Below, one piece after another: positions 19,748-29,176 of a stretch of 64,000 bases of DNA (its first letter is position 1; each line of letters starts with the position of its first letter). Below the pieces are notes generated by a model that had not been told where the DNA came from, did not search any database, and saw only the letters and a program-made list of their open reading frames with translations. Source of the stretch: Flavobacteriales bacterium (GTDB lineage Bacteria > Bacteroidota > Bacteroidia > Flavobacteriales > UBA7312). The DNA lies in assembly GCA_016779995.1 (NCBI GenBank), contig JADHMO010000009.1, positions 1 through 64,000 on the forward strand. Direction: 5' to 3'. The translations under genes were made by a program, and so were the position numbers.

Positions 19748-21538
19748 ATGAAATTCAAACCAATATTCCTTATTATTGTTTTAGTATCATTATCGAATTT
19801 CTATGCTCATTGTCAACATGCTGGTGAAGATATTACCATTTGTGAAGGTAGTTCCACTCAGCTAAACGCAAACTCAGAACTCACAAAAATTTCTTGGTTA
19901 CCCGCAGAATATTTAAGTAATCCAAACATTCATAATCCAATTGTTAGTGGACTAACAACTACAACAGATTTTATAATTACTGCCAATTCAAAAAACTTGA
20001 TTATTAATGGCGATTTTGAGTTAGGCAATACATCATTCAATACAGATTATACCTATTCGAACAATTCAGGTCAATTTGGTGTATTATCAAATGAATCAAG
20101 CTTTACTATAACTAATGATGCTTCTTTAGCACACAATAATTTTGATGGTAATGATCATACAAATCCACCCAATGGCAAGTTCATGGTAATAAATGGATCA
20201 GAAGTGATTAACACTAAAGTATGGTGTCAAACTGTGAATACAGAACAAAATACAGAATATGAATTTTCTACATGGGTAACATCTGTATTTGCCAATAACC
20301 CAGCAATTTTAGAATTTAGTATAAATAATGAACCATTAGGAGATTCGTTTACTGCTCCAGATGAAATAAATACATGGGATAATTATTATGAAGTATGGCA
20401 TTCAGGAATTAATACATCAGCGGAATTATGCATCGTAAATCTTAACTCACAAGGTGCTGGCAATGACTTCGGAATTGATGATATTTCATTCAATATTTAT
20501 GAAATGAAAGACACTGTAAGAGTTTTTGTTAAAGAAAGAGAGCAATTTTCACATGAAATCGATTTATGTGAAGATGAAAACTCAATGAAGACAAGTCTTT
20601 ATAATATAAACAACTTAAATAGTTACTCTACCCTCCAAAGTAATGAGGAAATAAAATGGTTTCAAGAAAGTACACTAACCAATCCTATAAACGACTCAAC
20701 CATAATAGCTACAGAAAATACTAAACTGTATGGTATTACTAGCGATCTAGAATGCAAATTAGCTATTATTAATTTTAAAATTTATGACAAGCCTAAAATA
20801 GAAATTCTTTCAGATAACAGAATCTGTGCAGGTCAAAGTTATAATTTTTCAAATACATCGATAAATTTTAATACCAACGATAATATTAAATTTCTTTCTT
20901 TTTCTAACATTTATGGCCAACTACTGTCTACAACTAATTTTTATCCAAAATCTGATTTAAATGTAATCATAGAATGTGAAACTGAGTATGGTTGTCAAGA
21001 TTTAGAGAACTTCAAAATATTCGTTTACAACATAAAAGCTCAGTTCTTAATGGATAGAGATAAAATTTATGTTAATGAAGAAGTAAAATTTGAAAATAAT
21101 TCTCTAAATTCAGATAACCTATTTTGGGATTTCGGAAATGAAAAAACTGGCACAGAACAAACCCATACAATAACTTACGACACTACTGGCTTGTACGAAG
21201 TAAAACTAAAAATTAAAAACTCTGAAAATTGCGTAGATAGTGTAAGCAAATATATATTGGTTCGACCATATATAAACCTTTACATACCCTCCTGTTTTAG
21301 CCCTAATGAAGACGGAAAAAATGATATTTTTGAAATCTACGGCGATGGATTACTCGAATATGACTTGAGTATATTTAATAGATGGGGAGAGAAAATATAT
21401 CAAAATAGAAATGTAGGGTGGAATGGTAAGTATAAAAACAAAATGAGTCCAAACGGTGTTTATTGCTATAAGGTTAAAATTACAGACTTTGAATACAAAT
21501 CGCATTATTTTTATGGGGATTTTTCTTTAATTCGCTAA
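19748..21538 (+). CDS. Secreted protein with PKD domain and type B T9SS sorting domain
   Basis: The start is set at ATG 19748 (MKFKPIFLIIVLVSLSNF), giving about 596 residues. An upstream in-frame TTG at 19730 would spoil the signal peptide. After the signal come Ig-like segments and a jelly-roll-like domain (NLIINGDFELGN ... FGIDDISFN), which resembles carbohydrate-binding modules. A PKD-type domain follows (DNLFWDFGNEKTG). The C-terminal CHU_C/gliding-motility-associated domain (YIPSCFSPNEDGKNDIFEIYG, RWGEKIYQN, GVYCYKVKI) is the type B T9SS signal. It is probably exported to the surface; binding to polysaccharide is inference only. Confidence 0.88.
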   Translation: MKFKPIFLIIVLVSLSNFYAHCQHAGEDITICEGSSTQLNANSELTKISWLPAEYLSNPNIHNPIVSGLTTTTDFIITANSKNLIINGDFELGNTSFNTDYTYSNNSGQFGVLSNESSFTITNDASLAHNNFDGNDHTNPPNGKFMVINGSEVINTKVWCQTVNTEQNTEYEFSTWVTSVFANNPAILEFSINNEPLGDSFTAPDEINTWDNYYEVWHSGINTSAELCIVNLNSQGAGNDFGIDDISFNIYEMKDTVRVFVKEREQFSHEIDLCEDENSMKTSLYNINNLNSYSTLQSNEEIKWFQESTLTNPINDSTIIATENTKLYGITSDLECKLAIINFKIYDKPKIEILSDNRICAGQSYNFSNTSINFNTNDNIKFLSFSNIYGQLLSTTNFYPKSDLNVIIECETEYGCQDLENFKIFVYNIKAQFLMDRDKIYVNEEVKFENNSLNSDNLFWDFGNEKTGTEQTHTITYDTTGLYEVKLKIKNSENCVDSVSKYILVRPYINLYIPSCFSPNEDGKNDIFEIYGDGLLEYDLSIFNRWGEKIYQNRNVGWNGKYKNKMSPNGVYCYKVKITDFEYKSHYFYGDFSLIR

Positions 21539-22030
21539 ATGAAAATCGGTCTGCTTTCTGACACACACTCTACATTGCACCCAAAAGTATTTGAACACTT
21601 TAAAAATTGTGATGAAATTTGGCATGCAGGAGATATTGGCTCCGTAGAAGTGATAGACCAACTATCTGCTTTCAAACCATTAAGAGCCGTATATGGCAAC
21701 ATAGACAACCACAAAATTAGAGCTATTTGCCCTAAAGATTTACATTTTGAATGCGAAGGTGTTAAAGTATGGATAACACATATAGGTGGCTACCCTTATA
21801 ACTATACAAAAAACATCAGAGAAGAATTAGATAAAAATAGTCCTGATTTATTCATTTGTGGACATTCTCATATATTAAAAGTTATGTATGATAAGAATCG
21901 TGAAATATTACACATGAACCCAGGTGCAGCAGGAAACTACGGTATTCACAAAGTCATTACGATGTTAAGATTCGATATCGAAAAAGGAGAAGTAAAAAAT
22001 CTAGAAGTTATAGAGTTTAATAGACACTAA
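21539..22030 (+). CDS. YfcE-type metallophosphoesterase
   Basis: This 163-residue small calcineurin-like phosphoesterase shows the metal-binding motifs DTHS (8-11), GDIGS, GNIDN and GHSH, all intact. Members of the YfcE/MJ0936 group hydrolyse phosphodiesters in vitro; the physiological substrate is not known. The ATG follows directly after the stop of the preceding gene, so the two are probably co-transcribed. It converges with the DUF4293 gene, overlapping its end by four bases. Confidence 0.93.
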   Translation: MKIGLLSDTHSTLHPKVFEHFKNCDEIWHAGDIGSVEVIDQLSAFKPLRAVYGNIDNHKIRAICPKDLHFECEGVKVWITHIGGYPYNYTKNIREELDKNSPDLFICGHSHILKVMYDKNREILHMNPGAAGNYGIHKVITMLRFDIEKGEVKNLEVIEFNRH

Positions 22031-22416
22031 CGGATTCTATCAGCCGATTGAACCAAATTCTCGTCTTTTTTAATGAATCTATTAGCTAAAAGTATAAGTA
22101 CATAAGGAATAATAAAAACAAACATACCTCTGGCCGGAAAAAGTTCTCCCTTAGTAAAGAATAAAATAAAGAAAGTAACTGAAAGTAAAAACTTACTAAT
22201 TTGATTAAATAACAATTGTTTTTTTCTATTCTTGAATAAGAAAATGGAATAAAGCAATAAAAAAGATGACACTAAAATTGATATATGAGCATATATGAAT
22301 TGATGAGTGAAAAAGACCTCACCTTCTTCACTAATCAGAACTGGCAAAAAATAGGTTATTCCTACCATAAAAAATATTGAAAACAATAAATAAACGGATT
22401 GAACTCTCTGAATCAT
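22027..22416 (-). CDS. DUF4293 family membrane protein
   Basis: This 129-residue protein has four predicted transmembrane helices (about 5-25, 43-61, 74-90 and 95-112). The N-terminal MIQRVQSVYLLFSIFFM is the family mark of DUF4293. Function is unknown. In many Bacteroidota it is encoded divergently from rho, exactly as here. A perfect -7 box lies 23 bases before its start. Confidence 0.88.
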   Translation of the reverse strand: MIQRVQSVYLLFSIFFMVGITYFLPVLISEEGEVFFTHQFIYAHISILVSSFLLLYSIFLFKNRKKQLLFNQISKFLLSVTFFILFFTKGELFPARGMFVFIIPYVLILLANRFIKKDENLVQSADRIR

Positions 22417-22439
22417 AATCTGTAAATATAGAATTGGAA

Positions 22440-22447
22440 CAAAATTA
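22440..22447 (-). promoter_or_regulatory. -7 box for the DUF4293 gene
   Basis: On the minus strand this reads TAATTTTG, an exact fit to TAnnTTTG. The ATG is 23 bases downstream. No convincing -33 TTG was identified. Confidence 0.55.
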
Positions 22448-22471
22448 AACCATTAAAATCAAAGACATCAC

Positions 22472-22501
22472 TTGTTTTGAAATAAATTATTAGTATAATT
22501 G
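22472..22501 (+). promoter_or_regulatory. Promoter of rho
   Basis: TTG at 22472-22474 is followed after 19 bases by TATAATTG at 22494-22501, one mismatch from TAnnTTTG. This gives a leader of about 85 bases. The leader begins with a six-base-pair hairpin (22507-22522, GAGTTC-GACT-GAACTC). Confidence 0.55.
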
Positions 22502-22592
22502 CACTCGAGTTCGACTGAACTCTATGAAAAATACCCACTCTTTTTCTTTAAAGTAATTCATTTAAAAAAATAACTCAAATTTAAAATATCAA

Positions 22593-24023
22593 ATGATTGA
22601 TATACATACATTAAACAAAAAGCTATTACCAGAACTTAAAGATATAGCAAAAGACTTAGGCGTACCACGCTACCAAAAATTAAAAAAACAAGAACTTGTA
22701 TACGAAATATTAGATGTTCAAGCTAAACAACTCTCTGTAGAGAAAAAATCTGAAGAAGCTAGAAAGCAAAGAGAGAAAAAGCAAAATGAAAATCCCAAGC
22801 CTAAACACACCAACAACAATAACAACCCTAACGGCAAAGAGAAAAACCCTAATCATCGTCATAAAGGAAACAACCCAAATAAAAAAAGTCATGAAGAACA
22901 TGAGTTTGATGGAATTGTTACAGCAGAAGGTGTTTTAGAAATGATGCCAGACGGTTTTGGTTTCCTTAGGTCTTCAGACTATAACTATTTAAGCTCTCCT
23001 GATGATATATATGTATCTCACTCACAAGTTAGATTGTTTGGGTTAAAAACAGGTGACACAGTAAGTGGTACGGTTCGTCCGCCAAAAAAAGGAGAAAAGT
23101 ATTTCCCTTTAATTAAGGTTGAAAAAATCAATGGTAGAGATCCTAACATTGTTAGAGACAGAGTGCCTTTTGAATTCCTTACACCATTATTCCCAGACGA
23201 AAAGTTTCGTCTAACAGAAAATGGTAAAAGTTCACTATCTACAAGAATGATTGACTTATTTGCTCCTATTGGAAAAGGTCAAAGAGGATTGATTGTAGCA
23301 CAACCTAAAACAGGTAAAACGGTTCTTCTTAAAGAAGTAGCAAACGCTATTGCGGCTAATCATCCAGAAGCCTATCTAATGATTTTACTGATTGATGAAA
23401 GACCAGAAGAAGTTACCGATATGGCAAGAAGCGTAAATGCCGAAGTTATAGCATCTACCTTTGATGAACCTGCTGACAGACACGTTAGAATTGCAAATAT
23501 TGTTCTTGAAAAAGCAAAAAGACTAGTCGAATGTGGGCATGATGTAGTTATCCTTTTAGATTCTATTACACGTTTAGCAAGAGCTTACAACACTGTACAA
23601 CCAGCATCTGGTAAAATTCTTACTGGTGGTGTTGATGCCAATGCATTACAAAAACCAAAACGATTCTTTGGTGCTGCCAGAAAAATTGAAAATGGTGGTT
23701 CACTAACCATTCTAGCTACTGCATTGACTGAAACAGGTAGTAAAATGGATGAAGTTATCTTCGAAGAATTTAAAGGTACAGGTAATATGGAACTTCAATT
23801 GGATAGAAAAATATCTAACCGTAGAATATACCCTGCTATTGACGTTACATCATCTAGTACTCGTAGAGAAGACCTACTACTTGGTAAAGATTTAACTCAG
23901 AAGATTTGGGTGCTTAGAAACCATCTTGCAGATATGACTCCTGTAGAGTCTATTGAATTTATGAGAGATAGGCTGCTAAGAACGGAGACAAATGAAGAAT
24001 TCATTGTGACTATGAATAGCTAA
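22593..24023 (+). CDS. rho: Transcription termination factor Rho
   Basis: This 476-residue RNA-dependent ATPase helicase terminates transcription. It has a Rho N-terminal helical domain (1-40) and an Asn/Lys/Pro-rich low-complexity insertion (about 55-105). An RNA-binding cold-shock-like domain ([13 protein letters not shown]) follows, then the ATPase core with Walker A AQPKTGKT (about 236-243) and [13 protein letters not shown]. The secondary RNA-binding Q- and R-loop regions look intact. The length is greater than the 419-residue E. coli protein because of the insertion, which is typical of Bacteroidota. A strong hairpin terminator follows. Confidence 0.96.
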   Translation: MIDIHTLNKKLLPELKDIAKDLGVPRYQKLKKQELVYEILDVQAKQLSVEKKSEEARKQREKKQNENPKPKHTNNNNNPNGKEKNPNHRHKGNNPNKKSHEEHEFDGIVTAEGVLEMMPDGFGFLRSSDYNYLSSPDDIYVSHSQVRLFGLKTGDTVSGTVRPPKKGEKYFPLIKVEKINGRDPNIVRDRVPFEFLTPLFPDEKFRLTENGKSSLSTRMIDLFAPIGKGQRGLIVAQPKTGKTVLLKEVANAIAANHPEAYLMILLIDERPEEVTDMARSVNAEVIASTFDEPADRHVRIANIVLEKAKRLVECGHDVVILLDSITRLARAYNTVQPASGKILTGGVDANALQKPKRFFGAARKIENGGSLTILATALTETGSKMDEVIFEEFKGTGNMELQLDRKISNRRIYPAIDVTSSSTRREDLLLGKDLTQKIWVLRNHLADMTPVESIEFMRDRLLRTETNEEFIVTMNS

Positions 24024-24024
24024 G

Positions 24025-24053
24025 AAAAAGCCCTCATCTGAGGGCTTTTTTTT
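24025..24053. terminator. Bidirectional terminator between rho and mpl
   Basis: AAAAAGCCCTC-ATCT-GAGGGCTTTTT forms an 11-pair hairpin followed by a T run on either strand. It lies between the convergent rho gene and the Mpl-type ligase gene and can stop transcription from both sides. Confidence 0.9.
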
Positions 24054-24057
24054 GCAT

Positions 24058-25410
24058 TTAACTTTCCAACAGGTCTTCTGCTAGGCGGTTAAAATCAATA
24101 CCATCAAAATTGCCGGAACTCATCATTAAAAGATTTCGATTCTTCCATTCTAATGACTTTAAGAAAAGTTGCAAATCTTTAGAGTCCGTAAATACTTTTA
24201 AATCTAGTCGACCAAAAGCTTTATGGACTTGCTCCACAGAAATATCTTCTAACTTTTTGTGAGCTATAGCCGCTTTACTAAAATACACTACAGCTATATC
24301 AGGTGTGTCCATAGCACCCAAATACTCTTTTAAAAAATCCTTATTCAGACTAGAAAAAGTATGCAATTCCATACAAGCGACTAATGCTCTATGGGTGTAT
24401 TGCTTTTTCATAGCCGATGAAGTTGCCTTTAGTTTTGATGGAGAGTGAGCAAAGTCTTTATAAACAACTGAGCTCTCCCCTCTTTTTACTAACTCCAATC
24501 GTTTAGATGCTCCTTTAAATAAGGAAATAGCTTTGTAAAAATCACTCTTTTGAATACCTAATTCTTGACAAACTAATAAAGCAGCATTCAAATTCTGTAA
24601 ATTATGCTCTCCGAATATTTCAAGTCTATGTTTAGACTCTCCATCTATTAGGTAAGTGATACCATCTTCAACACAATGATTTGGAACGCTATACGACTCT
24701 AATCGGCAAGTAGAATCTTCTTGGCATAAATCAGATAAAACCTTATCGTCATCACAATAAAAAAGTACATCTTCAACATCATTTTTAAAAATCCTAAACT
24801 GATTGACATAATTTTCAAATGTTGGAAACACATTAATGTGGTCCCAAGCTATACCACTAAGAATAGCTATATGAGGCTTATACCAATGGAATTTAGGCCG
24901 TCTATCAATTGGCGAGGAAAGATATTCATCACCCTCCAAAACGATTACTGGAGCTTCAGCAGTTAACCTAACCATAGTATCAAAGCCATCTAACTTAGCT
25001 CCTACCATATAATCACAATCCATATTGTAATGATGTAAAACGTGTAATATCATAGCCGTAATAGAAGTTTTTCCATGACTCCCCCCTATCACAACTCTTT
25101 TCTTGTCAGTACTTTGATTATAAATATACTCTGGGTAAGAAAAAATTGGAATTTTCAACTCTTGAGCTTTAATTAACTCAGGATTATCAATTCTAGCATG
25201 CATGCCCAATATTATAGCGTCAAGGTCTTTATGAATCTTTTCAGGAAACCAACCCATCTTTTGTGGCAATAAGCCAAAAGCGTCAAGGCGACTTTTAGAT
25301 GGTTCAAAAATAGCATCGTCAGAACCCGATACTTCGAAGCCTTTATGGTGTAATGCTAAAGCTAAATTATGCATTGCACTACCACCGATTGCTATTAAAT
25401 GTACTTTCAT
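24058..25410 (-). CDS. mpl: Mur ligase family protein, Mpl type
   Basis: This 450-residue enzyme resembles UDP-N-acetylmuramate:L-alanyl-gamma-D-glutamyl-meso-diaminopimelate ligase, which reattaches recycled murein tripeptide to UDP-MurNAc. The N-terminal Rossmann-like part starts VHLIAIGGSAMHNLALAL, which distinguishes Mpl from MurC (GIGGIGMSG). The ATP loop is GGSHGKTS (109-116). The central EGDEYLSSPIDRRPKF and the C-terminal KDFAHSPSK are typical. The reading as Mpl rather than MurC is based on these motifs. Cytoplasmic; it faces the rho gene with a shared terminator. Confidence 0.85.
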   Translation of the reverse strand: MKVHLIAIGGSAMHNLALALHHKGFEVSGSDDAIFEPSKSRLDAFGLLPQKMGWFPEKIHKDLDAIILGMHARIDNPELIKAQELKIPIFSYPEYIYNQSTDKKRVVIGGSHGKTSITAMILHVLHHYNMDCDYMVGAKLDGFDTMVRLTAEAPVIVLEGDEYLSSPIDRRPKFHWYKPHIAILSGIAWDHINVFPTFENYVNQFRIFKNDVEDVLFYCDDDKVLSDLCQEDSTCRLESYSVPNHCVEDGITYLIDGESKHRLEIFGEHNLQNLNAALLVCQELGIQKSDFYKAISLFKGASKRLELVKRGESSVVYKDFAHSPSKLKATSSAMKKQYTHRALVACMELHTFSSLNKDFLKEYLGAMDTPDIAVVYFSKAAIAHKKLEDISVEQVHKAFGRLDLKVFTDSKDLQLFLKSLEWKNRNLLMMSSGNFDGIDFNRLAEDLLES

Positions 25411-25456
25411 TGATAAAATTTATTTAAATTGTAAATTATAGATAATTGACATTTTA

Positions 25457-25464
25457 TACATTTG
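25457..25464 (+). promoter_or_regulatory. -7 box for the metallo-hydrolase gene
   Basis: TACATTTG is an exact TAnnTTTG match, 20 bases before the ATG at 25485. It lies inside the longest open frame (from 25446) and so favours the downstream start. Confidence 0.55.
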
Positions 25465-25484
25465 AAAAAATTAAACTTTTCAAC

Positions 25485-26324
25485 ATGAAGGTGTATACAA
25501 TTGACACGGGTTATTTTAAGCTAGATGGTGGGGCTATGTTTGGAGTTGTTCCTAAAGTTTTGTGGAGCAGAACTAATCCAGCAGATGAAAATAATTTATG
25601 TCCTTGGGCCATGCGTTCTTTACTTGTAGAAGATGGCAACAAACTCATTCTAATAGACAATGGTATTGGCGACAAACAAGACGATAAATTTTTAAAACAT
25701 TATTATTTGCATGGTGATGTTTCCTTAAATAGCTCACTTGAAAACTTAGGCTATTCGCCTTCTGACATTACAGATGTTTTTTTGACACACCTACACTTTG
25801 ACCATTGTGGAGGTAGCGTCAAATGGAATAAGGATAGAAGTGGTTTTGAAATGGCTTTTAAGAATGCTAAATATTGGAGCAATAAAGACCATTGGCAATG
25901 GGCAACACAACCCAACAATAGAGAAAAAGCTTCATTTTTAAAGGAAAATATAATCCCTATTCAAGAAAGTGGGCATTTAAATTTTGTTGAACAAGAAGGT
26001 GAGCTTTTTAAAGACTTTTCTACTCTTTTTGTAAATGGACACACAGAAGCACAAATGATACCTCATATACAATATAAAGGTAAAACTCTAGTGTTTGCCG
26101 CCGATTTACTACCTAGCACAGGACATATACCACTACCCTATGTTATGGGCTACGACACAAAGCCATTAGTCACTTTGACCGAAAAAGAAAAATTTTTAAA
26201 CGAAGCAGCTGACAAAGAATATGTCATTTTTTTACAGCACGACAATTACAACGAATGTTGTACTGTTCAGCATACCGAAAAAGGAGTTAGGCTAAAAGAT
26301 ACGTTTAAACTTAATGAACTGTAA
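25485..26324 (+). CDS. MBL-fold metallo-hydrolase
   Basis: This is a metallo-beta-lactamase-fold enzyme of about 279 residues with the metal-binding signature HLHFDH (H102, H104, D106, H107 counted from 25485). Downstream histidines in VNGHTEAQM and FLQHDNY, plus FAADLLPST, complete the site. It resembles lactonase-like or general hydrolase members of the fold; the substrate cannot be told. The start at 25485 is preferred because a -7 box lies between it and the earlier in-frame ATG at 25446, and because MKVYTIDTGYF starts the conserved domain. Confidence 0.88.
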   Translation: MKVYTIDTGYFKLDGGAMFGVVPKVLWSRTNPADENNLCPWAMRSLLVEDGNKLILIDNGIGDKQDDKFLKHYYLHGDVSLNSSLENLGYSPSDITDVFLTHLHFDHCGGSVKWNKDRSGFEMAFKNAKYWSNKDHWQWATQPNNREKASFLKENIIPIQESGHLNFVEQEGELFKDFSTLFVNGHTEAQMIPHIQYKGKTLVFAADLLPSTGHIPLPYVMGYDTKPLVTLTEKEKFLNEAADKEYVIFLQHDNYNECCTVQHTEKGVRLKDTFKLNEL

Positions 26325-26373
26325 TTTAATCTAAAGTATGTAACAATTCAATTAAACTGTTCGTTATAGATGT

Positions 26374-26931
26374 ATGAAAAACATTAAACCCAAAAAAGGA
26401 AGATTATTAATTTCAGAGCCAAGTATGTTGGACTCAAATTTCAAGCGTTCCGTATTACTTCTTACAGAACATAACGATAATGAAAGTATCGCCTTTATAC
26501 TTAATCAGCCTACCAAAATTAAAATTCACGACTTGTTTGAAGACTTTCCCTCTTTTGATGCTAATGTGCATGTTGGAGGTCCAGTTGAAAAAAATACGCT
26601 TCACTACATTCACAGCCTAGGAGATAAAATTGATAATTCAATACCAATTAGTGATAATTTGTATTGGAGTGGAAATTTTGACACTCTAAAAAAACTGATA
26701 ATAAACAAAGAGGTAAACGCTAAAGAAATACGCTTTTTTGTGGGCTATTCGGGTTGGAGTCCAGGACAACTAGAACACGAGCTCAGTGAAAAATCTTGGA
26801 TAGTATGCAATGAAGATGTAAAACATCTTCTTGATAATAACGATAAACACATGTGGCGTGATTTCATTAAAAAAATGGATAAAGAGTACGCTATTTGGTC
26901 AAATATGCCCGAAGACCCCGAATTAAATTAG
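26374..26931 (+). CDS. YqgE/AlgH family protein
   Basis: This 185-residue protein matches the YqgE/AlgH family (old DUF179). The N-terminus KPKKGRLLISEPSMLDSNF is followed by the conserved SVLLLTEHN, GFILNQP-like (AFILNQPT), VHVGGPV and FVGYSGWSPGQLE. Function is not established; a structural, possibly regulatory role has been proposed for homologues. It follows the metallo-hydrolase by 49 bases and converges with the aminotransferase gene, overlapping by nine bases. Confidence 0.93.
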   Translation: MKNIKPKKGRLLISEPSMLDSNFKRSVLLLTEHNDNESIAFILNQPTKIKIHDLFEDFPSFDANVHVGGPVEKNTLHYIHSLGDKIDNSIPISDNLYWSGNFDTLKKLIINKEVNAKEIRFFVGYSGWSPGQLEHELSEKSWIVCNEDVKHLLDNNDKHMWRDFIKKMDKEYAIWSNMPEDPELN

Positions 26932-27723
26932 TGAATTTAATTTTGTGGCGACTTTCTTTGATATTGTATTGGTATAGCCCTCAAATTGCCCAAACTTCTT
27001 GACATAGCGAACGCCATTGCAGTTGGTAAAAAAAATCTCTTCAGCTATTTGAATATCTTTTAAATCTAAAGCTACCTCCTCAACTGCGAAATGGTCTAAC
27101 ACTAATGAACGCATACAACCCATCAGAGGCCCTTCAGAAAGTGGTGGTGTAAAAATCTTATCATCTCTTACAATAAATAAATTAGAGTTCGTACCCTCAA
27201 CAGGTCGTTTATCAGAATTAAGTAATAATAATTCATCTAAGCTTTTGCTTTTCTTTTCTAATGAAGCCAATACATATAAATTTGCGCTAGAAGACTTTAT
27301 TGTAGATAGTAAACTTTTGGATTTAAGATGCTTGTCATAAACTCCTATCTGCAGACCATCACCTAATGAAAAACAATCAGATGCCTGGCCCATAGTTTCT
27401 ATTACATAACTAGCTTGAAGTGTCTCTGGAGTATATAAGCCTCCTGAGTTTCTATATATCGAAATTCTAGCACTACAAGAAGTTAGCCCATTATGATGAG
27501 CTAAATACTCTACTTGTTCAAAAAGCTCATCTATAGAAACTGAAATATTAAGTTGTAACTCTTTCAATGAAAAAGATAATCTGTTGTAATGATTTTTTCT
27601 ATTGAAAACTTGACCGTTAAACAGTCTAAGACGTTCAAACAAACCGTCTCCGTACAAGAAAGAACGGTTATTCATCTCTAGCCGAACAGCACTTACAATT
27701 TCACCATTCTGATTATAAAACAT
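26923..27723 (-). CDS. Aminotransferase class IV (PabC/IlvE-like PLP enzyme)
   Basis: This is a fold-type IV PLP enzyme of about 266 residues. It has the N-terminal RSFLYGDGLFERLRLFNG and the putative PLP lysine in TIKSSSANLYVLA. The cofactor-phosphate region (PVEGTNSNLFIV) and the late LMGCMRSLVLD are also present. This length and pattern fit 4-amino-4-deoxychorismate lyase (folate synthesis), but branched-chain or D-amino acid aminotransferases share the fold, so the substrate is not settled. Start ATG 27723 is preferred over the in-frame TTG at 27744. Confidence 0.82.
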   Translation of the reverse strand: MFYNQNGEIVSAVRLEMNNRSFLYGDGLFERLRLFNGQVFNRKNHYNRLSFSLKELQLNISVSIDELFEQVEYLAHHNGLTSCSARISIYRNSGGLYTPETLQASYVIETMGQASDCFSLGDGLQIGVYDKHLKSKSLLSTIKSSSANLYVLASLEKKSKSLDELLLLNSDKRPVEGTNSNLFIVRDDKIFTPPLSEGPLMGCMRSLVLDHFAVEEVALDLKDIQIAEEIFFTNCNGVRYVKKFGQFEGYTNTISKKVATKLNSLI

Positions 27724-27793
27724 ACACCAATTGATAAAGGTCAACCATAATGAACAAAGAAAATAAAATTAGATGAGTAAATTTAGTTTTTTA

Positions 27794-27801
27794 TACTTTT
27801 G
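27794..27801 (+). promoter_or_regulatory. -7 box immediately before rsmE
   Basis: TACTTTTG is an exact TAnnTTTG match that ends only eight bases before the rsmE ATG. The expected mRNA leader is therefore just a few bases long. Confidence 0.55.
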
Positions 27802-27809
27802 AAAATAAT

Positions 27810-28514
27810 ATGCAATTGTTTTACACGCCAGACGTAAATTCAGATGAATACACTCTTTCAAAGGAAGAGAGTAGACATTGTATTCAAGTATTACGCAAAG
27901 AAATTGGTGATATAATTCATCTTGTTGATGGTAAAGGTGGGTTTTACAAAGCAACATTGATTGGTGACAATCCAAAATCCTGTCAATTAAAAATAGATCA
28001 AGTAGAACGTAATTATGGTAAAAGCACCATACATATTCATATAGCTATTGCACCTACAAAAATGAATGAACGTTTCGAATGGTTTTTGGAAAAGTCTACA
28101 GAAATAGGGATTAATGAAATTACACCAATTCTATGTGAACATTCAGAAAGAAAAGTCTTGAAACTTGAGCGAATGAATAAAATATTAGTAGCTGCTATGA
28201 AGCAATCAAAACAAGCCTACCTTCCAAAACTTAATGCGGCTGTTTCATTTGATAGTTTCGTTAGTAACAATACTGTAGAAGAACGATACATTGCTCATTG
28301 TGTTGAAAATGACGAAAAAAAACAACTTAAGGAAGTCATTAAAAAAGGTGCTGACACCCTAGTATTGATTGGTCCAGAAGGCGATTTTAGCCAAAAAGAA
28401 ATAGACCATGCTCTGAAACATGGTTTTTCTGCAGTTTTACTAGGTAAAAATAGACTTAGAACAGAAACTGCTGCAATAGTAAGTTGTCACACAATAAATT
28501 TATTAAATCAATGA
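27810..28514 (+). CDS. rsmE: 16S rRNA m3U1498 methyltransferase RsmE
   Basis: This 234-residue SPOUT methyltransferase N3-methylates U1498 of 16S rRNA. The N-terminal PUA-like segment contains HCIQVLR. The C-terminal knot carries LVLIGPEGDFSQKE and VLLGKNRLRTETAA, the SAM-binding motifs of the family. The TGA stop overlaps the ATG of the next gene (ATGA), so translation is coupled. A -7 box sits just before the start. Confidence 0.95.
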   Translation: MQLFYTPDVNSDEYTLSKEESRHCIQVLRKEIGDIIHLVDGKGGFYKATLIGDNPKSCQLKIDQVERNYGKSTIHIHIAIAPTKMNERFEWFLEKSTEIGINEITPILCEHSERKVLKLERMNKILVAAMKQSKQAYLPKLNAAVSFDSFVSNNTVEERYIAHCVENDEKKQLKEVIKKGADTLVLIGPEGDFSQKEIDHALKHGFSAVLLGKNRLRTETAAIVSCHTINLLNQ

Positions 28515-29164
28515 AAAAGCTAATCTTCCTAAGTATTGTCATAATAGCATTTGGTTTTTCTTCTCCATCATACAAAATTGCTGTGTTAAAATATTATGGT
28601 GGTGGCGATTGGTATTCTAATCCTACGGCATTAAACAATCTAATTGTTTTTTGCAATGAAAATTTAGGAACTAATATTGACAGAAAATACGATATTGTTG
28701 ATGTAGGAAGCACAGATATTTTCAATTATCCTTTCGTACACATGACCGGTCACGGAAATGTTATATTTTCAACAGAAGAAAGCGAAAATCTAAGAAAATA
28801 TTTGATTGGTGGTGGATTTCTTCATATAGACGATAATTACGGTATGGATAAGTTTGTAAGACCAGAGATGAAGAAAATTTTTCCTGAAAGTGAATTTGTA
28901 GAATTACCCTATTCTCACCCTATATATCATCAGACTTATGATTTCGATAATGGTTTGCCAAAAGTACACGAACACGACGCTAAACCGTCACAAGGGTTTG
29001 GACTTTTTCACGAAGGCAGAATGGTCGTATTTTATTCTTACGAAAGTGATTTAGGTGACGGCTGGGAAGATGCTGAAGTACACAACGATAGTCCTGAAAT
29101 TAGGCTAAAAGCCCTAAAAATGGGAGCTAATATTATCGATTTTGTTTTTTCAAACCAAAACTAA
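28511..29164 (+). CDS. DUF4159 family exported protein
   Basis: This protein of about 217 residues starts at the ATG overlapping the rsmE stop (MKKLIFLSIVIIAFGFS, a signal sequence). The rest forms a glutamine-amidotransferase-like DUF4159 domain: KYYGGGDWYSNPTALNNL, FVHMTGHGNV, LRKYLIGGGFLHIDDNYG, and later ELPYSHPIYH. Function is unknown. The order rsmE-DUF4159-AI-2E permease-methyltransferase has short gaps or overlaps, suggesting a single operon. Confidence 0.9.
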   Translation: MKKLIFLSIVIIAFGFSSPSYKIAVLKYYGGGDWYSNPTALNNLIVFCNENLGTNIDRKYDIVDVGSTDIFNYPFVHMTGHGNVIFSTEESENLRKYLIGGGFLHIDDNYGMDKFVRPEMKKIFPESEFVELPYSHPIYHQTYDFDNGLPKVHEHDAKPSQGFGLFHEGRMVVFYSYESDLGDGWEDAEVHNDSPEIRLKALKMGANIIDFVFSNQN

Positions 29165-29176
29165 TACATTAGATAA

